Below, piece after piece: positions 47,417-57,057 of a stretch of 64,000 nucleotides of DNA. The translations under genes were made by a program, and so were the position numbers. Below the pieces are notes generated by a model. It saw only the letters and a list, made by a program, of their open reading frames with translations, searched no databases and was not told the origin of the DNA. Every line of letters starts with the position of its first letter. The first letter of the stretch is position 1. Source of the stretch: Pandoraea apista (GTDB taxonomy: Bacteria; Pseudomonadota; Gammaproteobacteria; Burkholderiales; Burkholderiaceae). Location: contig NZ_CP013481.2 of assembly GCF_001465595.2 (NCBI RefSeq), positions 2,914,001 through 2,978,000 on the forward strand, in the 5' to 3' direction.

Positions 47417-48453
47417 GTCTCACACTTGAAAACGTCAGCTTCCGTTACGCCGGTGCGGCGCAAGGGCTCGACGATGTCAGCCTGCAAGTCCGTCAGGGAG
47501 AATTGCTGGCGGTCATGGGCCGCAGCGGTTCGGGTAAGTCGACGGTGCTGCGACTGGTTGCCGGACTCCTCGACGGCTACCGGGGTCGTATCGCCATTGG
47601 TGGCGAAGATGTCGGTGGTGTGCCCGTGTGGCGCCGTCACGTCGGCATGGTGTTTCAACAGTACGCGCTGTTCCCTCACCTGAGCGTTGCCGAGAACGTG
47701 GCCTACGGGCTTCGCATGCGCGGCGTGAACACGGCCGAGCGCCGGCGCGCAGCGCTCGACATGCTGAAGCGGGTCGGGCTGGCCGATTTCGCCTCGCGCC
47801 GTCCCGCCTCGCTCTCGGGTGGTCAGCAGCAACGGGTGGCGCTTGCACGGGCACTCGCCGTCTCGCCGCGCGTGCTGCTGCTCGACGAACCGCTCGCTGC
47901 GCTCGACGCCGGTATCCGTCAGCAGTTGCGCGACGAAATCCGCGCGTTGCAACAAGCCAGCGGCGCCACAACCCTCATCGTCACGCACGATCGCGACGAG
48001 GCGCTGAGTCTGGCCGATCGCGTGGCCGTGATCGATAACGGACGCCTGTTGCAGATCGATACGCCGCAGCGTCTGTACGACGCCCCTGCCTGCGTCACCG
48101 TGGCGAGCTTCACCGGCCTGTCGACGGTGCTGCCTGCTCGCGTGACACGAGCGGGCATGGTCGATGTCGGCTTTGCCGAGTTGCACGTGCATACCGGTGC
48201 GTGGGGGCCGGGGAGCGCCGTCTCGCTGCTCGTGCGCCCGGAACATATTCAGTGCGACCCACCGGTGGCGACCGTCAACCGGCTGCATGGCAGCCCCGGT
48301 GCGGTGCGCTTCTTCGGCGCCACGTGCCGCTTCGATTTCCTGCCACATGGCGCGACAACGCCGCTGCTCGGCGAGAGCCGCACGCCGGCCACCACGGCGA
48401 TCGCACTGGACCCCGCACATCTGCGCGTGCTGCCCGCAGCCATTGCCCAATAA
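47413..48453 (+). CDS. ABC importer ATPase
   Basis: A 346-residue ATPase: Walker A GRSGSGKST, Q-loop VFQQYALFPHLSV, signature LSGGQQQRVALARALA, Walker B VLLLDEPLAALD, and His switch IVTHDRDEA. A C-terminal regulatory (TOBE-like) region of about 110 residues includes SLLVRPEHIQ. This is the PotA/FbpC/PhnT class. It begins in the overlapping ATGA at the end of the permease gene. Confidence 0.92.
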   Translation: MSLTLENVSFRYAGAAQGLDDVSLQVRQGELLAVMGRSGSGKSTVLRLVAGLLDGYRGRIAIGGEDVGGVPVWRRHVGMVFQQYALFPHLSVAENVAYGLRMRGVNTAERRRAALDMLKRVGLADFASRRPASLSGGQQQRVALARALAVSPRVLLLDEPLAALDAGIRQQLRDEIRALQQASGATTLIVTHDRDEALSLADRVAVIDNGRLLQIDTPQRLYDAPACVTVASFTGLSTVLPARVTRAGMVDVGFAELHVHTGAWGPGSAVSLLVRPEHIQCDPPVATVNRLHGSPGAVRFFGATCRFDFLPHGATTPLLGESRTPATTAIALDPAHLRVLPAAIAQ

Positions 48454-48507
48454 CGAATGCGCAATCCACCGAATTCCTTACCCCGTGCCCCTGATGGAGC
48501 TATTTCG

Positions 48508-49626
48508 ATGATTCACCCTGCCTCTCCCCTGCGCTCGCGTGCGGCATTGCCGTCGCTGACCACGCTCGCCGTCTCGTTCGCGCTGCTTGCCGGCACGGCA
48601 GGCGCGGCATTCGCCCAGACCGGCGCGGCCGCACCGCTTTACCCTGGCGAAGCCGATCTGTACGCCAAGGCCGCCGAGGAAGGTCTGGTGGTGTCGTTCG
48701 ATACCGGCCCGGAGTGGGCTAACTGGAAGGCGTTGTTCGCCGAGTTCCGCAAGCGCTATCCGAAGGTCGAGATTACGTACAACGACATCGGCTCGGCCGC
48801 GACCGTGGTCGCTCTCGACAAATCGCGCCGCCGTCCGCAAGCCGACACGGCCTACTACTTCGCTGGCTCGGCGCTCGATGCAGTGCAGAAGGATGTCGTT
48901 GCGCCGTTCAAGCCGATCAATTTCGACACGCTGCCAAAGGTCTTCCGCGATAACGACGGCCGCTGGTTCACGATCCACTCGCTCAATATCGCGTTCCTCG
49001 TGAACACGAAGCTCGTCAAGCATGTGCCGCAGTCGTGGGCCGATCTGCTCAAGCCCGAGTACAAGAACGCGGTGGTCTATCTGGACCCGCGCTCGACCGG
49101 TCAGGGTCAGGTTGCCGTGTTCGCCGCCGCCTACGCCTTCGGCGGCAGTGTCGACAATCCGAAGCCGGGTGCCGATTTCTTCGGCAAGCTGCGCGACGCG
49201 GGCAACGTGATGCGTGTGGAAGGCACTACGCCGTACGCCAAGTTCGTCAAAGGCGAGATTCCGATTCTCATCGGCTACGAAAACGACGGCCTGAAGGCGA
49301 AATACAGCGATGGCATGGGCGAGGCTGCACAGGTCGTGATTCCGAAGGAAGCCAGCGTGTCGGCGCCGTATGCGATCAGTCTCGTCAAGAACGGCCCGAA
49401 CCCGGACGCCGCCAAGCTCTGGCTGAACCTCATCATGAGCCCGGTCGGTCAGGCGTTATTCGCTCAAGGTTATGTGCGCCCGGCGGTGCCCGGCGTGCCG
49501 CTCACGGCAGAGATGCGCGCACGCATGCCCGACGCCCCGCAAGTCCACCCGCTCGACGTGGTTCGCGCTGCGGCGCAGAAGGCGGAAGTCGATCGCCTTT
49601 GGTCGGCGGCCGCGCTCGCCAAGTGA
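48508..49626 (+). CDS. ABC importer periplasmic binding protein (family 1)
   Basis: A 372-residue protein. The signal peptide (about 12-36, ending GAAFAQ) is followed by a mature SBP family 1 fold: LYAKAAEEGLVVSFDTGPEWANWKALFAEFRKRYP, then WADLLKPEYKNAVVYLDPRS and FVKGEIPILIGYENDGLKAKY. The pattern is that of iron, thiamine, polyamine and phosphonate-binding proteins. The distinctive ligand-site residues cannot be assigned by eye. Located between the ATPase and the second permease. Confidence 0.88.
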   Translation: MIHPASPLRSRAALPSLTTLAVSFALLAGTAGAAFAQTGAAAPLYPGEADLYAKAAEEGLVVSFDTGPEWANWKALFAEFRKRYPKVEITYNDIGSAATVVALDKSRRRPQADTAYYFAGSALDAVQKDVVAPFKPINFDTLPKVFRDNDGRWFTIHSLNIAFLVNTKLVKHVPQSWADLLKPEYKNAVVYLDPRSTGQGQVAVFAAAYAFGGSVDNPKPGADFFGKLRDAGNVMRVEGTTPYAKFVKGEIPILIGYENDGLKAKYSDGMGEAAQVVIPKEASVSAPYAISLVKNGPNPDAAKLWLNLIMSPVGQALFAQGYVRPAVPGVPLTAEMRARMPDAPQVHPLDVVRAAAQKAEVDRLWSAAALAK

Positions 49627-49637
49627 GACCGCGCATC

Positions 49638-50525
49638 ATGACGCCCTTGCGCATCCATCCTGCGGAGCCGGTCGGGTCGAACGCGACGCAGCGCGCGAAA
49701 GCGGCGCATGCACCGCGCGGCTGGGTACGCCGCTTCGGCGCCCTGCCCGCCGCGCTGGTGCTCGCGATCGGCTTCGGGCTGCCGCTCGCCGCGCTGATCG
49801 TCGCGGCGTTCGAGGGGCATGGCGAGGCTTTTATCGCCATTGCGCTCGACCCGCTGGTGTGCAGTGCCTTCGTCAACTCGCTGGTGCTCGCGGCTGGTGC
49901 GGGCACTGCGTCGCTGATGGTGGGCTCGCTCATTGCCGTAACGCTGGCCCGCCAGAGTGTGCGCCGTCGCCGCGTCTGGCTCGCCGCGATGGGCGTGCCG
50001 CTGGCTTTCTCGGGCCTTGTGATCGCCTACGGCTTCATTCTCGCGTTCGGGCGCTCGGGGTTCGTGACACTCACGCTCGCCTCGCTCGGCGCCGATCCGG
50101 TTCGTGTCGGTGCGCTGATCTACACCGCGCCGGGATTGATCGCCGCTTACGCGTATTACCTGATCCCCCGCGTGGCGCTCATGGTCTATCCGGCGATTGC
50201 CAATCTGGATCGCCGTCCGATCGAAGCCGCCCTTACGCTGGGCGCAACGCCGCTGCGTGCCTTACTCGACGTGGCGCTACGCGAACTGTGGCCGACGCTG
50301 GCTGCCGCATGGTGTCTCGTCACCGCCATTGCCATGGGGACTTACGGCACGGCGCTCGCGTTGGCCGGTACCCAGATCAACATCCTGCCGTTGCTCATGT
50401 TCCTGAAGATGTCGGACGGGCAAACGGATTTCCCACAGGCCGCTGCGCTGTCGCTCGTCTTGATGGCGGTATGCAGCGGTGTGCTCGCTCTCGGAGAGTG
50501 TCTTGTACGGCGTCATCCTCAATGA
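49638..50525 (+). CDS. ABC importer permease, second
   Basis: A 295-residue permease with about six helices and the EAA loop (RPIEAALTLGATPLRALLDVALREL). It starts 12 bp after the binding-protein stop. Partner of the permease at 46517 in a heterodimeric channel. The last 8 codons are overlapped by the start of the LOG-like gene. Confidence 0.87.
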   Translation: MTPLRIHPAEPVGSNATQRAKAAHAPRGWVRRFGALPAALVLAIGFGLPLAALIVAAFEGHGEAFIAIALDPLVCSAFVNSLVLAAGAGTASLMVGSLIAVTLARQSVRRRRVWLAAMGVPLAFSGLVIAYGFILAFGRSGFVTLTLASLGADPVRVGALIYTAPGLIAAYAYYLIPRVALMVYPAIANLDRRPIEAALTLGATPLRALLDVALRELWPTLAAAWCLVTAIAMGTYGTALALAGTQINILPLLMFLKMSDGQTDFPQAAALSLVLMAVCSGVLALGECLVRRHPQ

Positions 50526-51075
50526 GTGGTCGGCCTCGGCCCGCCACGCCCTCGCGCAACTGACCGCCCGGCAGACCGGCGCGGCGCGTCACGTGATGCC
50601 CGTCGGCCTGATTGGTCCGCGCGACGCCTCCCCCGCGCAGCTTTACGCGGCGCAGTGCATCGGCGAAGCCCTCGCTGCCGCCGGTATCGCGCTGGTGTGC
50701 GGCGGCAAGGGCGGCGTGATGGAGGCGGCGTCGGCGGGCGCAGCATCGGCCGGCGGCATCGTGATCGGCCTGTTGCCCGAGGATCATGCCGCCGACGCCA
50801 ACCCGCACCTGAGCGTGGCACTGCCCACCGGGCTCGGCATCACGCGCAACGCCCTCATCGCGCGGGCGTCGGTGTGTCTCGTAGCCGTCGGCGGCGGGCT
50901 CGGCACGCTCTCGGAAATCGCGTTGGGCCTGCAATGGCGCAAACCGGTCTTTACTGTCCTCGACGCCCCGGCCGTGCCGGGGGCCGAGAACTTCGACGAT
51001 ATCGACGCCCTGGTCGTGGCTGTCGCCACCTGGCTGAGCGTCACCGGACTTCCCGGAGGTGATCCCCTCCGGTAA
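50503..51075 (+). CDS. LOG/TIGR00725-like Rossmann protein (SLOG family)
   Basis: About 190 residues. The core GLIGPRDAS, ALVCGGKGGVMEAASAGAASAGG, GIVIGLLPED and the loop VAVGGGLGTLSEIALGLQWRKP define the lysine-decarboxylase-like/LOG (SLOG) fold. Here the usual PGG-x-GT-x-x-E loop reads VGGGLGTLSE. Members cleave nucleotide 5'-monophosphates at the base-ribose bond or bind nucleotides as sensors. The start is likely the TTG at 50503, with GGAG 9 nt upstream; a GTG at 50479 or ATG at 50596 are alternatives. It overlaps the permease gene, so it belongs to the importer operon. Confidence 0.8.
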   Translation: MYGVILNEWSASARHALAQLTARQTGAARHVMPVGLIGPRDASPAQLYAAQCIGEALAAAGIALVCGGKGGVMEAASAGAASAGGIVIGLLPEDHAADANPHLSVALPTGLGITRNALIARASVCLVAVGGGLGTLSEIALGLQWRKPVFTVLDAPAVPGAENFDDIDALVVAVATWLSVTGLPGGDPLR

Positions 51076-51173
51076 GCCAGACCGGCAGTCTCCGTATTCC
51101 CGACCCACACCGGGGGAACTGCCGGTGCGTTCTCGTGATGCTCCTGTCACATATATTTAGGATTACTAATATT

Positions 51174-52382
51174 ATGAAACGTATTCTTCTCGCAGCACTC
51201 GGTCTTGGCGGTATGACCGGTTATCTGGTTCCGGTCCATGCGCAAAGCAACGTGACCCTGTATGGCATTGTCGACGCCGGCGTGGGTTATACGAGCGGCC
51301 AGCGCACGGCCAACAGTAAAGGTGGCGTTGGCGCACCGATCAACTACACCAACGGCTCGAACTGGGGTTTCGCGAGCGGTACGTGGTCGGGCGACCGTTG
51401 GGGCCTGAAGGGCTCGGAAGATCTGGGCGGTGGCAACGCGGCCATCTTCCAGCTTGAGAACGGCTTCAATATCGGCAACGGCACGATGGGCCAGGGCAGC
51501 CGCCTGTTTGGCCGCCAGGCGTGGATGGGGCTGCAAAGCGCCACGTTGGGCAAGCTCACGTTCGGCCGTCAATACGACCCGATCGTCGACTACGTCGGCC
51601 CGATCAGTGCCGGCACGTTCGTGACCGGCATGGGCGCACACCCGGGCGATATCGACAATCAGGATAACCAGGCGCGCGTGAACAACTCGGTGAAATGGGC
51701 AAGCCCCGTGTACGGCGGCTTCCAGTTCGGCGCCATCTATGGCTTCGGCGGTCAGCCGGGCAGTGTCAAGAATCAGAACACCTGGGGGGTCGGAGGGCAA
51801 TACGCCAGCGGCCCGATCGCGTTCGGCGTGGGTTACCTGCAAGCGACCAACGCCTACGGCACCTCGACGAGCACGTGGAGCGGCTCGTATGACGGCACGT
51901 TCGCCTCGTCGATCAACGAAGGCTTTGCTTCGGCCGCCAGCCAGCGCATCTTCTCCGCTGCCGGTTCCTACACGTTCGGCGCCACGCAAGTCGGAATTCA
52001 GTACGGCAACGTGCACTACACGCCGGGCGCACTGTCGACGTTTGCCAGCGGCTTCACGTTCAACTCCATCGGCACGTCCGTGGCGTACCAGTTGACTCCG
52101 GCCCTGCGTCTGGCCGCTGCGTACAACTTTACGCAAGGCAGCGATGTGAAGGGGACGGGCGGCCCGAAGTACCACACGTTTAACCTTGCCACGTACTACG
52201 CGCTGTCCAAGCGTACGTCGCTGTACGGTCTGGTCGGCTATCAGAAGGCGTCGGGCAGCACGCTCGACACGTTCGGCAATGTGGTTTCCGCCACCGCGTC
52301 GGTCGGCGACGTAGGCAATGGCATCTCGTCGGCCACCGCCACCCAGACGATTTTCCGCATGGGCATCCGCCAGACGTTCTGA
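51174..52382 (+). CDS. Outer-membrane porin, OmpC-like (Gram-negative general porin)
   Basis: A 402-residue trimeric-type porin. Signal peptide MKRILLAALGLGGMTGYLVPVHAQ, then the standard first strand SNVTLYGIVDAGVGY. The family blocks WGLKGSEDLGGGNAAIFQLENGF, RLFGRQAWMGLQ and LTFGRQYDP follow, and the protein ends with the aromatic residue in GIRQTF needed for BAM insertion. This is the usual beta-proteobacterial porin family for passive uptake of small anionic or zwitterionic solutes. It may feed the ABC operon just upstream or the hut operon downstream, which is inference. Confidence 0.93.
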   Translation: MKRILLAALGLGGMTGYLVPVHAQSNVTLYGIVDAGVGYTSGQRTANSKGGVGAPINYTNGSNWGFASGTWSGDRWGLKGSEDLGGGNAAIFQLENGFNIGNGTMGQGSRLFGRQAWMGLQSATLGKLTFGRQYDPIVDYVGPISAGTFVTGMGAHPGDIDNQDNQARVNNSVKWASPVYGGFQFGAIYGFGGQPGSVKNQNTWGVGGQYASGPIAFGVGYLQATNAYGTSTSTWSGSYDGTFASSINEGFASAASQRIFSAAGSYTFGATQVGIQYGNVHYTPGALSTFASGFTFNSIGTSVAYQLTPALRLAAAYNFTQGSDVKGTGGPKYHTFNLATYYALSKRTSLYGLVGYQKASGSTLDTFGNVVSATASVGDVGNGISSATATQTIFRMGIRQTF

Positions 52383-52414
52383 TGCGCTGAGCGCGTGACA
52401 CCTCATGCAGGACG

Positions 52415-52441
52415 GTCCCCTGCCGCCCCACGGCGGGGGAC
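52415..52441 (+). terminator. Porin terminator hairpin
   Basis: 11-nt arms GTCCCCTGCCG and CGGCGGGGGAC (one mismatch) with a 5-nt loop, 32 bp after the porin stop. Only TT follows. Confidence 0.6.
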
Positions 52442-52650
52442 TTGAGTACTCCCGGGGACTTCGCGAGAACCGGATCGACGCGCAACGTTGTGGACAGGGT
52501 GTGGCGTTGCATGGCGGACCGGCTCACCCTTAGGCACGCTTTCGCACATCCCTCGCACGGTCTGGCCTCAAGCCGTGTCGTGCGCAAGCGTGCCTCTTTT
52601 TTCTCGTCTCCGGCAGACGATTGGCTTATCCTTCAGGCTTTCCCACCCGC

Positions 52651-53433
52651 ATGTCCGTGACCGGAGAGCCCAACAAGGTGCCACGTCAAACCGCCCAGCC
52701 GACTGTCGAAACGCTCAACGAACAAGGGCCGGCGCCCCGCTACCTGCAGCTCAAGCAGTTCATCTGCCGTCAGATCGACAGTGGCGCCTGGCCGCCGCAC
52801 CACCGCGTGCCATCGGAAAACGAACTCGTCGAGTTATCGGGCGTGAGCCGCATGACGGTCAACCGCGCGCTGCGCGAACTCACTGCGGAAGGCCGGCTCG
52901 TTCGCATGCAGGGCGTAGGTACGTTCGTCGCAGAACCGAAATCGCACTCCCCGCTGCTGGCTGTCAACAACATCGCCGACGAGATTGCCGAACACGGGCA
53001 TCGGCATCGCGCCGACGTGAAACTGCTGCGTGCAGAACTTGCGGGCCCCGAACGCGCACTTGCCATGGGCCTGCAGGAGCGTGAGACGTTGTTCCACTCG
53101 GTGATCGTCCACTATCAGGACAACGTGCCGGTGCAGATCGAAGATCGTTTCGTCAATCCGGCTCTTGCACCGAATTACCTCGAACAGGACTTCACCAAGA
53201 TCACGCCCAACGTCTATCTGCAACGTCACTCGCCGCTCACTTCGGGCGAGCACGTTGTCGAGGCCGTAACGGCCACGCCGGAAGAAGCCCAGATGTTGCA
53301 GATCCCGCGCACTGAGCCGTGCCTGCTCATCCGGCGTCGCACGTGGTCGGGCAAGCGCATTGTCTCCGTCGCCCGCCTGCTGCACCCCGGCTCACGTCAC
53401 CGGCTCGAAGGGCGCTTCGGCGAAGTCGAGTAA
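52651..53433 (+). CDS. hutC: HutC, GntR-family repressor of histidine utilisation
   Basis: A 260-residue GntR/HutC regulator. Winged helix at about 33-100 (YLQLKQFICRQIDSGAWPPHHRVPSENELVELSGVSRMTVNRAL, wing VGTFVAEPK), then the chorismate-lyase-like UTRA ligand domain (SVIVHYQDNVPVQIEDRFVNP, ATPEEAQMLQIPRTEPCLLIRRRTW). HutC is released from DNA by urocanate. ATG at 52651; an in-frame codon at 52621 is less likely. It is first in the hut locus, 168 bp before hutU, and a HutC-like operator lies between them. Confidence 0.9.
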   Translation: MSVTGEPNKVPRQTAQPTVETLNEQGPAPRYLQLKQFICRQIDSGAWPPHHRVPSENELVELSGVSRMTVNRALRELTAEGRLVRMQGVGTFVAEPKSHSPLLAVNNIADEIAEHGHRHRADVKLLRAELAGPERALAMGLQERETLFHSVIVHYQDNVPVQIEDRFVNPALAPNYLEQDFTKITPNVYLQRHSPLTSGEHVVEAVTATPEEAQMLQIPRTEPCLLIRRRTWSGKRIVSVARLLHPGSRHRLEGRFGEVE

Positions 53434-53545
53434 GCCGCGCCCGGTCGGTTACGCCGGCGCTCGATTCTCCCGCCAGTCCATTCCTCTGCCCTCTAAAACG
53501 CTTTGCCCATCGGGCAAGGTGCGTGAAAACCCTAGTTCCCGATTA

Positions 53546-53569
53546 CTTGTATATACAATACTGTACAAG
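53546..53569. promoter_or_regulatory. HutC-type operator before hutU
   Basis: Two overlapping palindromes: TTGTATATACAA (53547-53558) and outer arms CTTGTA / TACAAG (53546-53551, 53564-53569). TGTATATACA-like sites are the known HutC/YvoA-type recognition form. It lies 33-56 bp before the hutU start. Confidence 0.75.
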
Positions 53570-53601
53570 CCATCATTTGCTCCGAACTAGAGGAATACGC
53601 T

Positions 53602-55281
53602 GTGAGCCAACCTACCCGATATCGCGACGTCACGATCCGCGCCCCGCGCGGCACTCAGCTCAATGCCCGTAGCTGGCTCACCGAAGCCCCGCTGCGCATG
53701 TTGATGAACAATCTCGACCCGGACGTCGCCGAGAATCCGAACGCCCTCGTCGTGTACGGCGGCATTGGGCGCGCCGCACGCAATTGGGAGTGCTACGACA
53801 AGATCGTCGAAACGCTCAAAACGCTGGGCGACGACGAAACGCTGCTCGTGCAATCGGGCAAGCCGGTCGGTGTTTTCAAGACCCACGCCGACGCGCCGCG
53901 TGTGCTTATCGCCAACTCGAATCTGGTGCCGCACTGGGCCACCTGGGAACACTTCAACGAACTCGACGCCAAAGGGCTCGCCATGTACGGCCAGATGACC
54001 GCCGGTTCATGGATTTACATCGGCAGCCAGGGGATCGTGCAAGGCACGTACGAGACGTTCGTGGAAGCCGGCCGCCAGCACTACGGCGGCAATCTGAAGG
54101 GACGCTGGGTGCTGACCGCAGGTCTCGGCGGCATGGGTGGCGCGCAGCCGCTGGCCGCCACGCTGGCCGGGGCTTGCTCGCTGAACATCGAGTGCCAGCA
54201 GACCAGCATCGACTTCCGCCTGCGCACGCGCTATGTCGACGAGCAAGCGAAGGATCTCGACGACGCTCTCGCGCGCATTGCCAGATACACGGCCGCCGGT
54301 CAGGCCACATCCATTGCGCTGTGCGGCAATGCCGCCGAAATTCTGCCGGAACTGGTGCGCCGCGGCGTGCGACCGGACATGGTTACCGACCAGACCAGCG
54401 CGCACGATCCGCTTAACGGCTATCTGCCGATCGGGTGGACCTGGGACGAGTACCGCGAACGCGCCCGTTCGAAGCCGGCCGAGGTCGTCAAGGCGGCCAA
54501 ACAGTCGATGGCCGTGCACGTCAGGGCCATGCTCGACTTCAAGGCAATGGGCGTGCCGACGTTCGACTACGGCAACAATATCCGGCAAATGGCCAAGGAA
54601 GAAGGTGTCGAAAACGCGTTCGACTTCCCCGGCTTCGTGCCCGCCTACATTCGCCCGCTGTTCTGCCGTGGCGTGGGGCCGTTCCGCTGGGCTGCGCTCT
54701 CGGGCGATCCGCAAGACATTTACAAGACGGATGCCAAGGTCAAGGAACTGATTCCGGACGATGCTCACCTGCACCGCTGGCTCGACATGGCGCGTGAGCG
54801 CATTAGCTTCCAGGGGCTGCCTGCGCGCATCTGCTGGGTCGGTCTGGGACTGCGCGCGAAGCTCGGACTGGCGTTCAACGAAATGGTACGCTCGGGAGAA
54901 CTTTCGGCACCGGTCGTGATCGGCCGCGACCATCTGGACTCGGGTTCGGTCGCCAGCCCCAATCGCGAAACGGAAGCCATGCGCGACGGCTCCGATGCCG
55001 TCTCCGACTGGCCGCTGCTCAATGCCCTGCTGAACACGGCGAGCGGCGCCACCTGGGTCTCGCTGCATCACGGCGGTGGCGTCGGCATGGGCTTCTCACA
55101 GCACTCCGGCGTGGTGATCGTGTGCGACGGCACCGACGCCGCCGCCGCGCGCATCGCCCGGGTGCTGAACAACGATCCGGCCACCGGCGTCATGCGCCAT
55201 GCCGATGCCGGTTACGACATCGCCGTCGAATGCGCACGCGAACACGGCCTGAACCTGCCCATGCTGGGCACCGCGAAATAA
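53602..55281 (+). CDS. hutU: Urocanate hydratase
   Basis: A 559-residue NAD-dependent enzyme converting urocanate to imidazolonepropionate, second step of histidine degradation. Motifs: [19 protein letters not shown] for tightly bound [18 protein letters not shown] and [22 protein letters not shown], with [12 protein letters not shown] near the end. The length agrees with the family (about 555-560). Start is the GTG at 53602, 6 nt after AGAGGA. Gap to hutH 57 bp. Confidence 0.95.
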   Translation: MSQPTRYRDVTIRAPRGTQLNARSWLTEAPLRMLMNNLDPDVAENPNALVVYGGIGRAARNWECYDKIVETLKTLGDDETLLVQSGKPVGVFKTHADAPRVLIANSNLVPHWATWEHFNELDAKGLAMYGQMTAGSWIYIGSQGIVQGTYETFVEAGRQHYGGNLKGRWVLTAGLGGMGGAQPLAATLAGACSLNIECQQTSIDFRLRTRYVDEQAKDLDDALARIARYTAAGQATSIALCGNAAEILPELVRRGVRPDMVTDQTSAHDPLNGYLPIGWTWDEYRERARSKPAEVVKAAKQSMAVHVRAMLDFKAMGVPTFDYGNNIRQMAKEEGVENAFDFPGFVPAYIRPLFCRGVGPFRWAALSGDPQDIYKTDAKVKELIPDDAHLHRWLDMARERISFQGLPARICWVGLGLRAKLGLAFNEMVRSGELSAPVVIGRDHLDSGSVASPNRETEAMRDGSDAVSDWPLLNALLNTASGATWVSLHHGGGVGMGFSQHSGVVIVCDGTDAAAARIARVLNNDPATGVMRHADAGYDIAVECAREHGLNLPMLGTAK

Positions 55282-55338
55282 GTCAGACACCCAATACGCA
55301 AGACACCCCCGAATATGTCGAATCAAGGAAATCCGTCC

Positions 55339-56871
55339 ATGGCAACACTATTTGTGACGCCCGGCACGCTCACGCTGGCACAACTGCGCGACGTCTACCA
55401 GAACCCGACCACCCTCACGCTCGACGAAACGGCCTACGCCGCCATCGACAAGAGCGTGGCCTGCGTGGAGAACATTGTGGCCGAGGGCCGCACGGCCTAT
55501 GGCATCAATACCGGTTTCGGCCTGCTTGCCACGACACGCATCGCTCATGAGGATCTCGAAAATCTCCAGCGCTCGCTGGTGCTGTCGCACGCAGCGGGTG
55601 TCGGCGCGCCGCTCGACGACGCGCTGGTGCGCCTCATCATGGTGCTCAAGATCAATAGTCTGGCGCGCGGCTTCTCGGGCATTCGCCGCAAGGTGATCGA
55701 CGCACTCGTTGCGCTGGTGAACGCCGAGGTTTATCCGCGCATTCCGCTCAAGGGTTCGGTCGGCGCGTCGGGCGACCTCGCCCCGCTCGCGCACATGTCG
55801 CTGCTGTTGCTGGGCGAAGGCGAAGCCCGCTATCGCGGTCAGTGGATGAGCGCGCGCGAAGCCCTCGCCGTGGCCGGCCTCGAACCGCTCACGCTCGCCG
55901 CCAAAGAAGGGCTGGCGTTGCTCAATGGCACACAAGTGTCAACGGCCTACGCGTTGCGCGGTCTCTTCGAAGCGGAAGACATGTTCGCGGCCGCCAGTGT
56001 GTGTGGTGCGTTGACCGTGGAGGCCATGCTCGGCTCGCGCGCCCCGTTCGACGCCCGCATTCATGCAGCACGCGGCCAGCGTGGCCAGATCGACGCGGCT
56101 GCGCTCTATCGTCATCTGCTTGGCGAGACGAGCGAAGTCGGGCAGTCGCATGCGAATTGCGAAAAGGTGCAAGACCCCTATTCGCTGCGTTGTCAGCCGC
56201 AGGTCATGGGCGCGTGTCTCACGCAGATCCGTCAGGCAGCCGAGGTCCTGGCGGTCGAAGCGAATGCTGTGTCGGATAACCCGCTCGTGTTCTGGGAACA
56301 GGGCGACGTGATCTCTGGCGGCAACTTCCACGCGGAGCCGGTCGCAATGGCCGCCGACAATCTTGCGCTGGCGATTGCCGAAATCGGCGCGCTGAGCGAG
56401 CGTCGCATTTCGCTGATGATGGACAAGCATATGTCGCAGTTGCCCGCGTTTCTGGTGGCCAACGGCGGCGTGAACTCCGGTTTCATGATCGCGCAGGTGA
56501 CGGCCGCAGCGCTGGCCTCCGACAATAAAGCCTTGGCACATCCGGCGAGCGTTGATAGTCTCCCGACCTCGGCCAACCAGGAAGACCACGTGTCGATGGC
56601 GCCCAATGCCGGGAAGCGGCTTTGGGAGATGGCCGATAACGTGAAAGGCATCATCGCCATCGAATGGCTCAGCGCCTGTCAGGGGCTGGACTTCCGCGAG
56701 GGTGTCAAGTCGACGCCGGTGCTCGAGCGTGCCCGCGCGTTGCTGCGTCAGGCGGTTCCGTTTTACGATAAGGATCGCTATTTCGCGCCCGATATCGAGG
56801 GCGCAAGCGCGTTGATCGCGCAACGGCAACTGAGCACGCTGGTGCCTTCCGGTACGTTGCCGAGCGTTTGA
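55339..56871 (+). CDS. hutH: Histidine ammonia-lyase
   Basis: A 510-residue enzyme removing ammonia from histidine to give urocanate. The MIO-forming Ala-Ser-Gly is present in [30 protein letters not shown]-type [14 protein letters not shown] and [19 protein letters not shown] [11 protein letters not shown] are also visible. ATG at 55339 with AAGGAAA upstream is preferred to an ATG 24 bp earlier. Located directly after hutU. Confidence 0.95.
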   Translation: MATLFVTPGTLTLAQLRDVYQNPTTLTLDETAYAAIDKSVACVENIVAEGRTAYGINTGFGLLATTRIAHEDLENLQRSLVLSHAAGVGAPLDDALVRLIMVLKINSLARGFSGIRRKVIDALVALVNAEVYPRIPLKGSVGASGDLAPLAHMSLLLLGEGEARYRGQWMSAREALAVAGLEPLTLAAKEGLALLNGTQVSTAYALRGLFEAEDMFAAASVCGALTVEAMLGSRAPFDARIHAARGQRGQIDAAALYRHLLGETSEVGQSHANCEKVQDPYSLRCQPQVMGACLTQIRQAAEVLAVEANAVSDNPLVFWEQGDVISGGNFHAEPVAMAADNLALAIAEIGALSERRISLMMDKHMSQLPAFLVANGGVNSGFMIAQVTAAALASDNKALAHPASVDSLPTSANQEDHVSMAPNAGKRLWEMADNVKGIIAIEWLSACQGLDFREGVKSTPVLERARALLRQAVPFYDKDRYFAPDIEGASALIAQRQLSTLVPSGTLPSV

Positions 56872-57057
56872 GTCACGTTTGATTTCCGCCCGGCCGGGGC
56901 GAAACGAACAGTGATTCGCGCTCCGGCCCGTGGCGTACCGGGTTGCCCTCTCGTCCGGCGAACCGTTGGTGCGGCTTGCCCGACCACCGGCCGTACAACC
57001 CGAACCTTCTTGCCGCTCGCTTGCGCGGGCTGGCGCATTACGCATTCAGGAGACAAC

